A stretch of DNA of 64,000 nt from Isoetes taiwanensis (GCA_021234155.1 JAJEKV010000036.1:3156996-3220995), one strand, 5' to 3'. Shown: positions 33,217 to 44,259, counted from the stretch's first letter. The notes: generated by a model not told the origin, from the letters alone. Numbers and translations: made by a program.

Positions 33217-36132
33217 ATGAGTAAAATGGAGCCAGGGAAGTCCAAAGGAGGCCATTGCCCTAGGCTCCAATGGAGGAAGATGGGTTGCCTTTTGTTGCAC
33301 CCTTGCAAACTGCATCGGTATTTGCAGAGGGTATAATAACCGCAGCTGATCCATTTGATAGTGTGAATGATGAGAGGCTGGGAGATGAACATCTTGAGTT
33401 GGCATTGTGAAGCTTCTTATCGGGTTGATACAATCATGTCCCGTGGAAGCTCTAGTGATTGCATTGTGTGCTCAGGGCTGCTGGAGTCCCAAGCTCAGTT
33501 GAGATGGCCAATTAGATATATTACACACAAGAATGGTGATACTCTAGATTGCCCTACTGAACTACACACACCCCAAGGCCCACCCAAGGCCATGTGGAAG
33601 ATTTGGTGGTCGATGAGCATCCTTTGATCACAAGGAAGAGACGCTTATGTCTTTCATAAAAGGCAGCCAAAGGTGCCCAAGAGGCCTAGAAGTGACAAAT
33701 ATTTAGAAAGGATGGAAAGTATGGCACCAACCAAAGAAAACCCGAGGCAATTAGGGGACAAGAGTGTTGCAACCTAGATTGCACAAAGGCAAAGTACAAT
33801 GTGGATGACCTCGCGATAAGGTCCCAATACATTGGACAGCTTCAAAAAGATAGGATTAATTTCATTTACTCCTTTGTGTAGGAATTCCAGCTATGATGAA
33901 AACACACGGATCTGCTACTATATCAATTGAGGGGCATGAAGGTATATATGAGAGCATTGAGATGGATTCTTGGGGTGAGCAAGTCTTCATTTTACGATAA
34001 TCGGGAGCAGGTTAGAAAAGGGCACACTTTGTTCCAACATGGTAATGCACTCACTTTGAAACCTAGACCAAATACTCTAAAGGCCATTGCAGCCTCTTGA
34101 GAGCTTTGTGAGATACATGTCTCAATCTATGCCTCACAAGTCGAAGGTGAACGAAAGCACGGTGTGCGAAAGTGGTGCAAAGAGTGTTGCCACAACACTA
34201 TATCCGTATGAGTGCCTTAAGGAGGTCAACTCCATCCTAGAAACTACCGGAGGTAGGCCTCTTTCTCAATCACATTTCAAGAAGTTATGGAGCACTCACT
34301 TCTGGGACGTGAGTGTCCTACAACACATGCCATTCTCAAAGTGCAACACTTGCATTCAACTCAAGGATACACTTGCATCAACTGCAATAGAGAAAGAAAG
34401 AATGGCAATTAGGGAGCAATTTGCGTGATCACCAAAGGGACCAAATATCATGTAGACAGCTTGTATTGGCAAAGGGAGAACATTTTCCGAGATGCAAACG
34501 GACAAATTTTTGTGTATAATTCATGATAAGATGGACCAACACAAGACTTTCTTGCCAAAGCTAGATCCTTTTACCCAAGCGTTGTCAAAACGCTTTTCAG
34601 ATGAAAGTAAGTCCGGGCGGGTGTATTAACACATGGTCATGGAACCGAACATATGGTCATTTTGTGCTTGATCTATGGAGAGATGATCCAAACTTCCATG
34701 TGAGCTCTATTTTCAAGTGCCCGAGAACACTAGAGAAAGGATCGATAGAAGGGAGGAGGTATTCCCCTTCAAAGACCCATTTTGAGGCTTTGATGGATGA
34801 TCAACCGCTTTGTTACCAAAGGCGATAAAAAAGCTCACATCCAAGGTGTCTAGTGAATCAAGGAGGACTTGGGATGATTTCCCCTTTGAGAAATCACCGC
34901 CCGAGGAGCTATGTGTTCGGGCTTGGACAACCTGCTGGAAAGAAAACAAGAATAGATGGATGTTTGGGGCAATGTCATACTTGACAAGTGGGAGTATTCA
35001 AAGTTGTGAAAGTGGGATTCATGATGGTTGGGCATACGCATGATGATATAGATGGATTCTTTGAACTTTCTCCACCAAGCTCAAGAGAGAAAACGGACCA
35101 CTCTCCCCGAACTAATGGATGTGTTTGAGAGCTGCATTGACCCCAACCCAATGGCTTTCTTGATGGATGAGGTTGCAGATTGGAAATCATTTGTAGAAGG
35201 ATACTTGCTAGATGGTAAGGACCAGTTGACAGGACACACAAAGCCACTTCAGTTCAAGTTTTGGGTTAGGGATGGAATACCAATCATGCAATATAAGTGG
35301 AGACCAGGTGACAAGTTGTGGATGCCTCGTACAAGGTATCGAAGTTATGGCAAAGGGGTGCTGCTGGTGAAGTTCTCATTCCTAAAGGGCAACCAAAACC
35401 ACTACCTCCCTTCAAGACAGTCCAAAGACTCTAGCCAACCGGTGAAGGGCATCAAGGATTACATAACACACTGGGATGATGTTCGAAATGGAAAGCACAC
35501 CTCCACTCTTAAGAAAAATCAAATGGACTCCCTAATCAAGTACTGGGAGAAAGTTGTGACATGCTTGGAAACTGAACAGCCATGTGGGAGGGAGCTAAGA
35601 GACTGGGTTCTTGCCGAGTCAAGATGGGAGGGTTCTCAAGGTGCAAGCACGCCTAAGAATGCTCACTTGGGTCCCAACAAGGGTTCCAAGTGGTTTGTGG
35701 GAAGTAAGGCCTCAAAGCCAAGTGGTTTGATCTTCCCCGAGTGGGATCCCTTTGAGGACATCAAGGAAGGATACTTTGTGCTAGTAAGGCCTGATGATGA
35801 GGACTGTCCAATATGGTTAGGGGTGGCACTCTCTGATGTAACCACCACTATGCCTGATGGAGAGGAGTTAAGGCCCTAGATTCCAAATTCAATATTGGGA
35901 GCCCATTGGGAGACACAAGAAGGGCAACTTGAAGGAGCAATACATCGGATCACCGGGAGAAGAAGTGGAGGGCAATCATGCCGACCCTCAAAGGAGGGAA
36001 TTGGTGGAGTGTGTGGTATGGTCATATCCAAGTTCTCACATTGCAAAGGACCACACACACAAGATCCCAAGAAGGGAGATGGACAAGGCCATGAGCAACC
36101 TCCATGCTATATCATTGTATGAGGGTGCATAA
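33217..36132 (+). pseudogene. DUF7869-type protein, candidate transposase, frameshifted
   Basis: The first coding exon starts at the ATG at 33217, just after a TTTTTCATTCAG acceptor. Reading blocks in order: DCTKAKYNVDDLAIRSQYIG (about 33778-33840); MPFSKCNTCIQLKDTLASTA (about 34330-34390); IIHDKMDQHKTFLPKLDPF (about 34516-34575); LDN then CWKENKNRWMFGAMSYLTS (about 34921-34990); VGFMMVGHTHDDIDGFFELS (about 35012-35070); a C-terminal stretch open from 35052 to 35879 ending near FVLVRPDDEDCPIWLGVAL; and, after one more shift, WSYPSSHIAKDHTHKIPRRE to 36132. The D-x-M-D-Q, LDN...ENKN and GHTHDDID blocks in this order are how I recognise the plant/animal DUF7869 group. Their conserved Asp residues suggest an RNase-H-like catalytic core (inference). 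At least six single-base shifts make it non-functional as read. Confidence 0.72.
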
Positions 36133-36303
36133 TATTGAGAAGTTTGAAAACTTTCTCAACTAGTGGTTTGTAAAATTTATGAGGAAAACAAGTAACCCAA
36201 TTCTATGTGTGTCATGTGTAATTCTATTCAAGCAATCAATTCAGAAATTTCTTTTATGGTGTGTGAGTCCCATTTTCAGTCCGAGTCCCAAAATTCAAGA
36301 TTT

Positions 36304-36328
36304 GTCCCACTTTAATTAAATACGACTT
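36304..36328 (-). repeat. Transposon terminus, copy 2 (intact element end)
   Basis: Reverse complement of the 25-bp terminus that starts AAGTCGTATTTAATTAAAG. The next bases, CATT, read as AATG on the minus strand and equal the flank of the terminus at 43627. Confidence 0.9.
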
Positions 36329-36943
36329 CATTTCTTCCCGTAGTTGAAGAGCAAAAGTTTCATAACCGCCATCAACATACGTAGATATTAAAATAGCATT
36401 CCATGGTTTAACATCTCCTTTAGGAATGTTTTGAAAAGCTGACCATGAGTCTTTCATGTTGATATAAGGTCTTTCATGAGTCTTCCGTACATTACATGTT
36501 GATATAAGGGTATTGCTCATTATTTCAGAGACAATGTGGCTATGAATTTTGCTACCAGTTGCTAGACGAATAGAAGTAGCACATGCATTAAGAAGAATGA
36601 TCGTAGTTATATTGCTTGGAGTAAAACCTTCTAACTGCATGTCATAGAAAAGATGGAAAATACTGTTAGTATCCTTTGCCTGTGCATATCCAGTAAGTTC
36701 ATCATTCCAAGATAACAAATCATGCTTATGAATTCTATAAAAAATCAGATTTGCATCCTTTATGCTTCTACATTTGCTGTACATGTTAATGAGTGCATTC
36801 TCCACAATAACTTGAGATACTGTGGAATGCACTATCCTCTTCCTGGCTAAACATGGTGAGTAGAATCCTGAGCACCATATAGATAGATGAATCGTCAATG
36901 TCCACAAACATGTTAAAAAGATATATATAGAGGCCTGAGACAT
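36329..36943 (-). pseudogene. PPR protein (PLS type), N-terminal half
   Basis: Minus-strand frame with consecutive pentatricopeptide-repeat units: VIVENALINMYSKCRSIKDA, then NLIFYRIHKHDLLSWNDELT, GYAQAKDTNSIFHLFYDMQL, EGFTPSNITTIILLNACA, and later DVKPWNAILISTYVDGGYE and ALQLREEM. These are the L, S and P motif patterns of plant organelle RNA-binding PPR proteins. Residues between about 36540 and 36440 are decayed. The frame runs straight into the transposon terminus after the Met codon at 36329-36331, so the open tail past it is transposon sequence. Its continuation (QTE...ITAD) is at 43632, on the other strand. Confidence 0.85.
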
Positions 36944-37690
36944 GTCTATGATCTTGACTCACTTTTTTAGACTAGGCCAGCAAATGGGGCTTCTCTGTAC
37001 TTCAGATGTTTCGGGAGGATTGTGATGTGACATTTTGATCGTCCGCATAGGAGCTAACATCAGATCGACGGTGTAACATTTTCATCATCTGCATAGGAGC
37101 TTCTGATGTCATGACTGCTACAGAATGTTGCATTCTTATTATGTACATATTTTTTGATAATGTAAAAACGTCTACATCATCTTTGGCATAGTTTGTTTCT
37201 GGCCGAGCTCAACAACATCGCTATGGCGATCCTGACGAGCAAGGCTTCTCTAGTTTGCTTCATTTTCATTTTATTTATGATGGATTCCATCCAAACCTGG
37301 ATTTAGGGTTTTGGGTTTAATAGGTGATATTATCACTAACAAAATTAAACAACTTTGCAGACGCTGAATTATTCGAAGGACCTAAACAAGTAATATCGCT
37401 CAAAATTGTAACACTTGGGCATGATAGAATGTAGTGTATGGAAATTTTGCAAGGCGTGCCGCATAAGGTAGGCGAAAAAAGGAAGGACTTGTGCCTGTTT
37501 ATTACATCAAGTGAAAAGAATTGGGAATAATAGTACACATGTGGAAAGGCAGCATCAAAAAGGACGAAAACGCTATTTTATGCTTCGTTGAAGACACCAC
37601 CCAGGGACAGTTCATGCAGTAAGTCTCGCAGCTGAAATATTACGACTCCAGTATGATGATGGCGAGCATAGTGAAGTCTAAAGCCAGTAA

Positions 37691-38570
37691 CACTACAAGA
37701 GAAAAGGGGTATTAGAGTCAGTTATAGCGTCAGAAGGATATTTTTGATGTTTTTTGAGGTGAAAACAATGTTCTGTAGTTAATAGCAACACTTATGGGTA
37801 GATATTTCTCTGTTGCTAATTCTGATGCTATATCTGATTCTATGAATGACGCTATATCATTTTAACTAATCTAATGCTATAACTGATGTTACAACTGACG
37901 CATGAGCTGATGCACTATGAGTCATAGGTGTTAGCATTAGGTTCAAGCATACATGTACTCTGACTCTAATTTTGACGCTATGTCTAACTCTAGAGATGAC
38001 GCTATATCATTTTAACAAATCTAATGCTATAATTGACGCTATAGTTGATGCATGAGCTGATGCATTATGAGTCAAAGGTGCTAGCATTAGGTTCAAGCAT
38101 GCATGCCATCTGACTCTAGTCCTGACCTTACCATTGATGCTACATATGACTTTATATTGACCCCTAATTCTGACTCTATGTCTGACAGTATTGTCGGTTT
38201 TAATTCTGACTCTATCAATGACTCTATATTTGATGCTATTATTGACTCTATATCTAACCCTACATCTGACGCTACCGTTGACTCTAGTCCCGACCTTACC
38301 ATTGATGCTATGTCTGACTTTAAATTGACCTCTAGTTCTGACTCTATGTCTGACACTATCATCAGTTCTAATTCTGACTCTACCAATGACTCTATGTTTG
38401 ATGATATTATTGACTCTATATCTAACCCTATGTCTGACGCTATCGTTGACTCTGACAGTAGTATAAACTCTACTACTCATGCTGACATATGATTTAACTC
38501 TTACTTGTACGCTATCTCTAGAGTTAATGCTATCATTGACTCTATGTCCAACTCTATACCATCAACTCAT
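37691..38570 (+). mobile_element. CACTA end of the right-end type, inverted
   Basis: CACTACAAGAGAAAAGGGGT then ATTAGAGTCAG matches the complement of the right end of CACTA alpha at 15584, not its left end. About 850 bp of subterminal repeats follow (TCTGACTCTA, GACGCTA, TTGATGC words). These include a 168-bp tandem duplication starting at 38111 and 38279. No partner faces it within the sequence as given. Inverting 28.2-39.3 kb makes it the correct right end for 18175. Confidence 0.8.
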
Positions 38571-39325
38571 ATAGTATGCACTATAACTAGTCATGCACTT
38601 TGTTATTCTCTTTAAGCATTTCCAATAATCCTATATGCAAAGGTACCAAAAGAGACACTTGCCATCTATTCGAAGATCCATTTGCCACTACACTCGTATA
38701 ATCACTCTTTCTCTATATTTTCTTCTTTCTCAAAATCTTCATTTCGTACCATCCTATATGGCTAGAACAAGATTGGCAAGGCTACGAATATACCATAAAG
38801 TGTGCATTATCGTATTTGTCTCATATGATTCAAAAGTTCATAAATGTATAATACAAGCAATTGTATCAAGAGTATCTCAACACAATATTCTTCAACGACA
38901 ATGAAATATACTTTAAAAATTAAGCTAGTCTCTTTCATCATCATCCAATTGCAAAAGGAGCCGCAATACATGTCAGCCTGTTTGAATTTCTCTGTCGTTC
39001 TCCTCATCGAAGTAGTCATCAAACATATGATGTTCTGGGCTATGCATTGGAGACCTCAATTGAAGGGGTCTTGGTGGTCCTCTAATTGTGAATCATGCTC
39101 ATGATCAATGGTTTCTTCAACTGGGTCAATCAACTCCAATTCAAGAGGAAGCGGGCTATCAAATGATGATCCTTAAGTGTCCCAATTAGAATCATTGAGG
39201 ACAAGCAAGGCAATAACTCTCTGAGAAGTTGGTTGTGAATTAACCACTATCCGCCACTTCTTATCCCTAGGATTATCATGGAAAAAAACCTACTTCACCT
39301 GACTAGGAAAAAAACCTACTCCATC
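38571..39325. other. Stretch with no recognisable gene
   Basis: Short frames without motifs. Probably CACTA interior, or sequence beside the truncated element. Confidence 0.4.
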
Positions 39326-39351
39326 CTAGCATTTGCCGATTATCACTGGGG

Positions 39352-39668
39352 TTTCTCGACTCGCGAGTCGAGAAAGCCAGGGTAACACAGAAAATCAAAG
39401 GATGCAGAGCTTTCTCGACTCGCGAGTCGAGAAAACCCAGAGAAGTAAAAGAGAATTAGACATTCATCGACTTTCGAAAGCCCTGACCAAGCCTACCATC
39501 CTAATATTTTCCGACATCATCGGGTTTCTCACATCACGAAGTCGAAAGCCGTGGTAAATACGTAAAATCAAAGGATGCAGAGCTCGACTTCTGAAATGGT
39601 GAAAACCCGATAAGTAAAAGAAAATTAGACGCTTCAAGGGACTTTCTCGACTCAAGAGTCGAGAAAAC
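39352..39668. repeat. Tandem array of palindromes, right arm
   Basis: Perfect 24-bp palindromes centred on CTCGACTCGCGAGTCGAG at 39352-39375 and 39411-39434. A 24-bp near-perfect copy lies at 39643-39666 (AAG centre), and decayed copies near 39470, 39527 and 39582. Spacing is about 59 bp, with two alternating flank types, as in the left arm. Confidence 0.9.
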
Positions 39669-39708
39669 CCGGGCTACTATTTATGCTTATTCCGGTTTTT
39701 GTAGATGC

Positions 39709-42318
39709 TTTCATGCTCGACATTGGTGCATTGATCGAATGCAGCCCTTATCCCACCCGATCATACACGCCAGGCAACAAAGGGAAAGCATTGGGTTGTC
39801 CTCACCGTCCCTAAAGGAAACGAGGGGCTCCCTCGGATAAGTGGAAGACCTTTGAGAAACTATGCAGATATGTTCTCACTGGAGGGACAAAGAAGATGAT
39901 GAGGGAGAGGAAGAAGAGGAGAAGAAGAAGAGAACACCAAGGAAAGGTGGGGAGTTTCTCTCGGACCAATATGACCTCATTCTTAGCACCGAGGCTGGCC
40001 TGCGGGAGAAATGGACCGAGATATGGGCTCAATGGACACGAGGCAAGGCGAAGGACGAATGGAGAATTTCCAACCGTGCCGGACCCCAAGTTGTTTGACA
40101 AGCGCTTCATGAAGAGGATACAAAGGGGGCCTCACGGACAAAGAAACGCTTGACCTACAAGGCAGAATCTTGGATGGAACAATCCTCGCTAAGGAAGACT
40201 AGGAGTTCTAAAAATGCGTGACGCAAAGGATTATGCCACAATCCCGGGCGCGCGTTAGAAAGAAGGCATCACGGAGTTACGCAACGTTGCATCTAATGAA
40301 TACCATGATTTTGATTATTACAAGGAAAAGGATGCCCTTGATGAGGAAGACATGAAGGAATTGAACCGCCTATGTCAACCCTACATCAACACCAAGCTGA
40401 AGCGTAACGTCAAAACCCTTCCTTTCCCGAGCGTGCTATGGCAATTCTGAAAAGAAGCTTGGATTCGGGTGGTCCCATTTAAGGCGACGATAGCTCCCCC
40501 ATTTCGGTAACTTTGGGGCACAAGGGATTTGGTGGTGCAGGCCGCACTGGACCCGTGGCACTATTTGCCATCAATATGATCGAAGACCCCACCCTTTTTA
40601 TGACAAAGCCGACATAGAGCGGTGGTACAAGACGTGTCTCGACATGACCGACTGGATACTTTCGGTTTCCTTGTCTTTTGCATCTTAGCAATCGGACAAC
40701 TGCTTTGTCTCCCAATGGGCAGCCGATATTAACTTCACCAACAAGATCATGCACTCCATATACTGAACTTGATCATGAGTGCATACTTGGCTTGCCGAAG
40801 GCACCAAGCTTTGCCAACATAGTTTTGGTTTTGATTTCAAGATCGGGCGGCGACTGGATAAGTGGTGGTCTAGCGAGCATCATTATCTTGACAAGTTCAT
40901 GATCTCTCAAGAGCGGATGGAACCCCGAAAGGGGGCAGGTTTATGGAGGATGTTCCATCGATGGACAAGGTCAGCAAAGATGGCGCGACCGGTCCTATAC
41001 ATAGAATTCCTATCCGGCCAAGAGTTATCAAGTACTTCATAACCAGCTTGGTCGAGGAAGATCAAATTGTATGCGAGTGGTACATGAATGGCCTGTTCTC
41101 TCAGGGTGCTATGCTGTTTGGAATGAAACCTATATCCGTGGTTGGAAATAAGGACATGGTTGAAACCATTCAGTCATACCTGGATCTGCTTCATGAGCAT
41201 TTCAAGGGGAGGAAGACAAATGGAAGCAGTAAAGACGACGAGGACGAGGGAGACAAAGCTGACGTAGACGTGAATGTCGAAGGTTTAGACCAGGATGCTG
41301 CCGAACACATTCTTGAGAATCTGAGATTGAGGTGAGTTTACTTTGCTCTATCGGTGTTTCTCGACTCGCGAGTCGAGAAAACTCGTTTCCTTTCAATACC
41401 TTTTCTTTTCATTCTCGACTCGCGAGTCGAGAAAACTCGTCTCCTTTCTGACATGTGTCATCATTTCAGGGAGTTCCATGTCAACGACTCCGGATCATTG
41501 TCATTGGATTCCAACGGTTCACGTCGCGAGGAGGAGAATGCACTCCCCAAAGACAATCCAGAGCAAGACACTGCTCACAGCCAGAAAGGACCTGAAAAGA
41601 TAATGATCCCGCATTTGGATCCCGATGAACCGGAAATATGGTCAGAGCCAAACTCCAACTGGGATCCAGCTGGTCCCACCAAGCTTGTAATATTTGACGT
41701 CAATGGAGTATTAGCTGCAGTATACCACGACAAAGACGTCCCCGAGATTAACACCTCGCAGATCCCAACCAAAACAGAGCATAAAATAGTGTATCCGAGG
41801 CCTAGAGCTAAGGAAATTGTTGAATGGTGCCTGGAACGGGGATTCGAAGTGGGCATATGGTCTTGTATGGCAAAGAAAAATATTGTCAATGTTCTTGGTG
41901 TTCTCGGCATTTCAGTTTTGAAGTTCAAGTTCGTTTGGGGAAACGAAAGGGTCGAGCATGTGAAGGACCTCGATCCAGCCATCACAAAGGGGAAGCCTAT
42001 AATGGTGAAAAGGTCGGGCCGGGGTTTATGAGCAATTCCAGGACTATGGCAAACACAACACGCTGATCATAGACGACTCCGCCTACAAGTGCTATCATAA
42101 CGCGCAAAATACAATCATTGCTAAGCCATATCGACCTAAGAATATGAGACGGATAGGTGGTTGTCCTTCGGACTACATCTGCCTTGGCGGAATCCCTCTT
42201 TGCCATTCTTGTCGCCGATGTGCTTACGAACTATCCGAGCCTCACGGAACCCGATCCAGAGAGCAAGCCGATCATGAAAGCTATGGACGACAAATACTTT
42301 GGTGAACAAGAAGAGTGA
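39709..42318 (+). pseudogene. FCP1-like (NIF-type) phosphatase gene, right-arm copy
   Basis: After a TTTTTGTAG acceptor the coding blocks are AFMLDIGALIECSPYPTRSY, an acidic-basic segment (EEEEEEKKRTPRKGGEFLSD), NEYHDFDYYKEKDALDEEDM, then a 130-codon frame at 40943-41335. A GT-AG intron at 41332-41468 joins ILENLRLR to EFHVNDSGSLSLDS. The phosphatase domain follows: LVIFDVNGVLAAVYHD (41685-41732), YPRPRAKEIVEWCLERGFEV, GIWSCMAKKNIVNVLGV, then, after a 1-bp shift near 42012, NTLIIDDSAYKCYHNAQNTI (42055-42114). The stop is at 42316. The motif is DxN rather than DxD, as in the plant FCP1-homology group, so catalysis is uncertain. HAD phosphatases of this family remove phosphate from Ser/Thr. The N-terminal ~500 residues are unrecognised. 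Likely a gene carried by the transposon. Confidence 0.75.
41332..41468 (+). other. Intron containing two palindromes
   Basis: Canonical GTGAGT donor and TTTCAG acceptor, 137 bp. It carries perfect palindromes at 41357-41380 (24 bp) and 41412-41433 (22 bp). Each is followed by AACTCGT and CCTTTC, so the palindrome plus flank is tandemly duplicated within the intron. Confidence 0.8.
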
Positions 42319-42420
42319 ACCCTGCTTTCAGATAGTAAAATTGTGTGAATATTGTAATCGAACGTGAACACATGTATTGACCATTTTGTAATGAATATAC
42401 TTGTATATTGAGTTTTCGAT

Positions 42421-42704
42421 GCCTTTCTCGACTCACGAGTCGAGAAAGGCATGCTTGTCCTGTTGATGAAACCATTTGTATATTTGATTGTGTCACTGGA
42501 TACAGCCACAATCTATTATGATAATGCTTGTACATTGGGTTTTCACGGGCCTTTCTCGACTTCGCTGAGTCGAGAAAGGCATGCTGGTTGTCTCGTTGAC
42601 GAAAGCATTTGTATGCTTCCGTGTGTGATTGGATGCAACCATATTCTAATGAGAATGGTTGTACTTTGACTTTTATGGGCCTTTCTCGACTTCGCGAAGT
42701 CGAA
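42421..42704. repeat. Three palindromes downstream of the phosphatase gene
   Basis: Copies at 42421-42450 (CACGAG centre, otherwise a 30-bp palindrome), 42549-42580 (TTCGCTGAG centre) and 42678-42704 (TTCGCGAAG centre). They correspond to the left-arm trio at 24801-25081. Confidence 0.9.
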
Positions 42705-42795
42705 AGACACTACTTCCCACGCCATTGGATGCGGTTGTATGGAATGAATGTTCTCCGTTGTAATTTGCTTTCAACATTCTTTTCTTCGTTTTGAC

Positions 42796-43262
42796 TAATG
42801 GCACCGTAATTGTTAATCATACTCTCCTTGCTCCGGGTGGTTTAGGCACGATCCGACACCGGCCACGCATCCCGCCGGGCATCACGAGACCGCTCCAGGC
42901 GACATAAGATCCAGCTCAAAGCCGGAAGAAATACCGCTCGCACGAGATCCCTGGTCACGCTACACTCTTGCCCGACCTTTGGGACAAGGTTGCTTTCCTT
43001 GGTCCAGAGGTTGCTTTCGCTACACCACGGGGATAAAGAACAGGCGAAGAACAAACAAAAGTCCAGGAAGCTCAAAGCATCTTGCAAGCATTGCATAACA
43101 TCCACGGAGGTTGGGGAAGGAGCATATTCGATGAAAGGTCATGGGGGAGAGTGGAGAAGTCGGGTGGACAGGTCGGGCCGGTAGCTCGAGAGGCACCTCC
43201 ACGTGAGGCATTCCACACTCTTCGGAGTTGCCCCCAAGGCTTACAGGCGGCATGAAGAAGCC
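42796..43262 (+). other. Right-arm copy of the unrecognised downstream frame
   Basis: Counterpart of 24254-24715. KVQEAQSILQALHNIHGGWG is preserved near 43060-43115, while the Arg-rich upstream part is frameshifted. An AATAAA-like word follows within about 120 bp. Confidence 0.3.
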
Positions 43263-43602
43263 CCGCAAGTTAATCCCCTAAAGGTGGACCACCTACCAAG
43301 ATGATGTAACTATAGTGACAGCAAGACCACCATGGTCTCTGCGTCCGATGTAAAATACATTGTATCTGTTCAATTTATTAATAAAAAATCTTATTCAACT
43401 AGATCTTTGGTTTCAAACTTTAATGAATTTCCTTTATTTCAGTTGCATTGTTTTTGTTCTCGACTCGCGAACCAGGGAAAACTGCGGCAAAGTTCGGATT
43501 CAGAGTTTTATTCAAAAATTCGAATTAAGGATAGTTTTCGGGTCGGGGTGCTACTTTTTATGTAAATTAACCGGGTTCCGAAAAAAAATGGGAATGGAAT
43601 GA

Positions 43603-43627
43603 GTCCCACTTTAATTAAATACGACTT
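43603..43627 (-). repeat. Transposon terminus, copy 3 (intact element end)
   Basis: Same 25-bp terminus as 36304-36328, followed directly by AATG at 43628-43631. Confidence 0.9.
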
Positions 43628-44175
43628 AATGCAAACAGAATGAATAACAGCAGACATAACAACATGTACTCGTGTCTTTGTGCATGTTCTAGTGTTATTG
43701 GGAACCGCAAATACCTGCATGCTCATGTGATTTACAGCACATACCTCAAATGAACATGCAAGGGAAGCTCTTGAACGTTTTGATAAAATGCAGCTAAGAA
43801 AATGTCGAAGCAGATGTGGTCACCTTTGTCAGCGTTCTTGATGCATGTGCCAGCTTAGCCTGCTTATTAGTAGGATAGAAGTTGTATGGTTCTATTGTTG
43901 ATAAGGGCATATAATCAATATGCAATAATCTTGTGAACATGTCTAGATAATACGGGAGCTCTGGCCATGGCCATGTGAAAAGTTATCATTTGGAAATTAC
44001 TGCAGCATAATGTAGTCTCTTGGGCAAGCCGAATAGTGGCATTTGGCCAGCATGGGTATGGTCAATGGGCCATCCATTTTCTTATCCAAATGCAGATGGA
44101 TCTGAGTTTTCCAACTGTAACTTTCAAGCCTTGTAGAACCCTTATAGTCATAAGACAAGAACATACAAATACACT
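43628..44175 (+). pseudogene. PPR protein (PLS type), C-terminal part
   Basis: Starts with the AATG flank. The Met codon is followed by QTE, a TGA, ITADITT, and then in shifted frames IGNRKYLHAHVIYSTYLK, HAREALERFDKMQLRK, VEADVVTFVSVLDACASLAC (about 43805-43865) and NVVSWASRIVAFGQHGYGQW (about 44007-44066). Linkers such as DVVTFVSVLDACASL and VVSW..I are typical of the plant PLS class. The first residues continue the sentence that ends ALQLREEM at 36329-36352, so I read the two as halves of one gene. Several stops and frameshifts show it is dead. Confidence 0.75.
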
Positions 44176-44259
44176 TTGCAGCTTCTTAAGATCTAAACAA
44201 ACCCTCACAGTTTTCGAGAGGCAAGGAGCCCATGCTATAAGGTCATAGAAATTTCGCTT

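Larger units (their letters stand above)
28182..36328. mobile_element. Main body of a ~12.4-kb TIR transposon
   Basis: This segment runs from the right terminus at 36304-36328 down to the inner edge of the left arm. Joined to the right arm (39326-43627) by un-inverting 28.2-39.3 kb, it makes one element. That element has 25-bp inverted termini and the direct flank AATG at both ends (43628-43631, and 36329-36332 read on the minus strand). It contains the DUF7869-type gene on the plus strand and the upstream part of the FCP1-like gene on the minus strand. As it lies now, it is joined to the left arm instead. I read AATG as a 4-bp target duplication. The superfamily is not assigned; groups with 4-bp duplications such as Sola, Ginger or Academ should be compared. 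Confidence 0.7.
39326..43627 (+). repeat. Right inverted arm (~4.3 kb)
   Basis: Partner of the left arm at 23883-28181. It starts with CTAGCATTTGCCGATTATCA and ends with the terminus at 43603-43627. Its palindromes and gene frames are better preserved than in the left arm. Confidence 0.95.

Noticed and set aside
38093-38492. Asp/Ser-rich frame on the plus strand and its complement
   Set aside because: CACTA subterminal repeat words in frame by chance, with a 168-bp period.
23883-43627. The two termini 23883 and 43627 as ends of one 19.7-kb element
   Set aside because: Their flanks share no target duplication, whereas 36328 and 43627 share AATG and two halves of one PPR gene.
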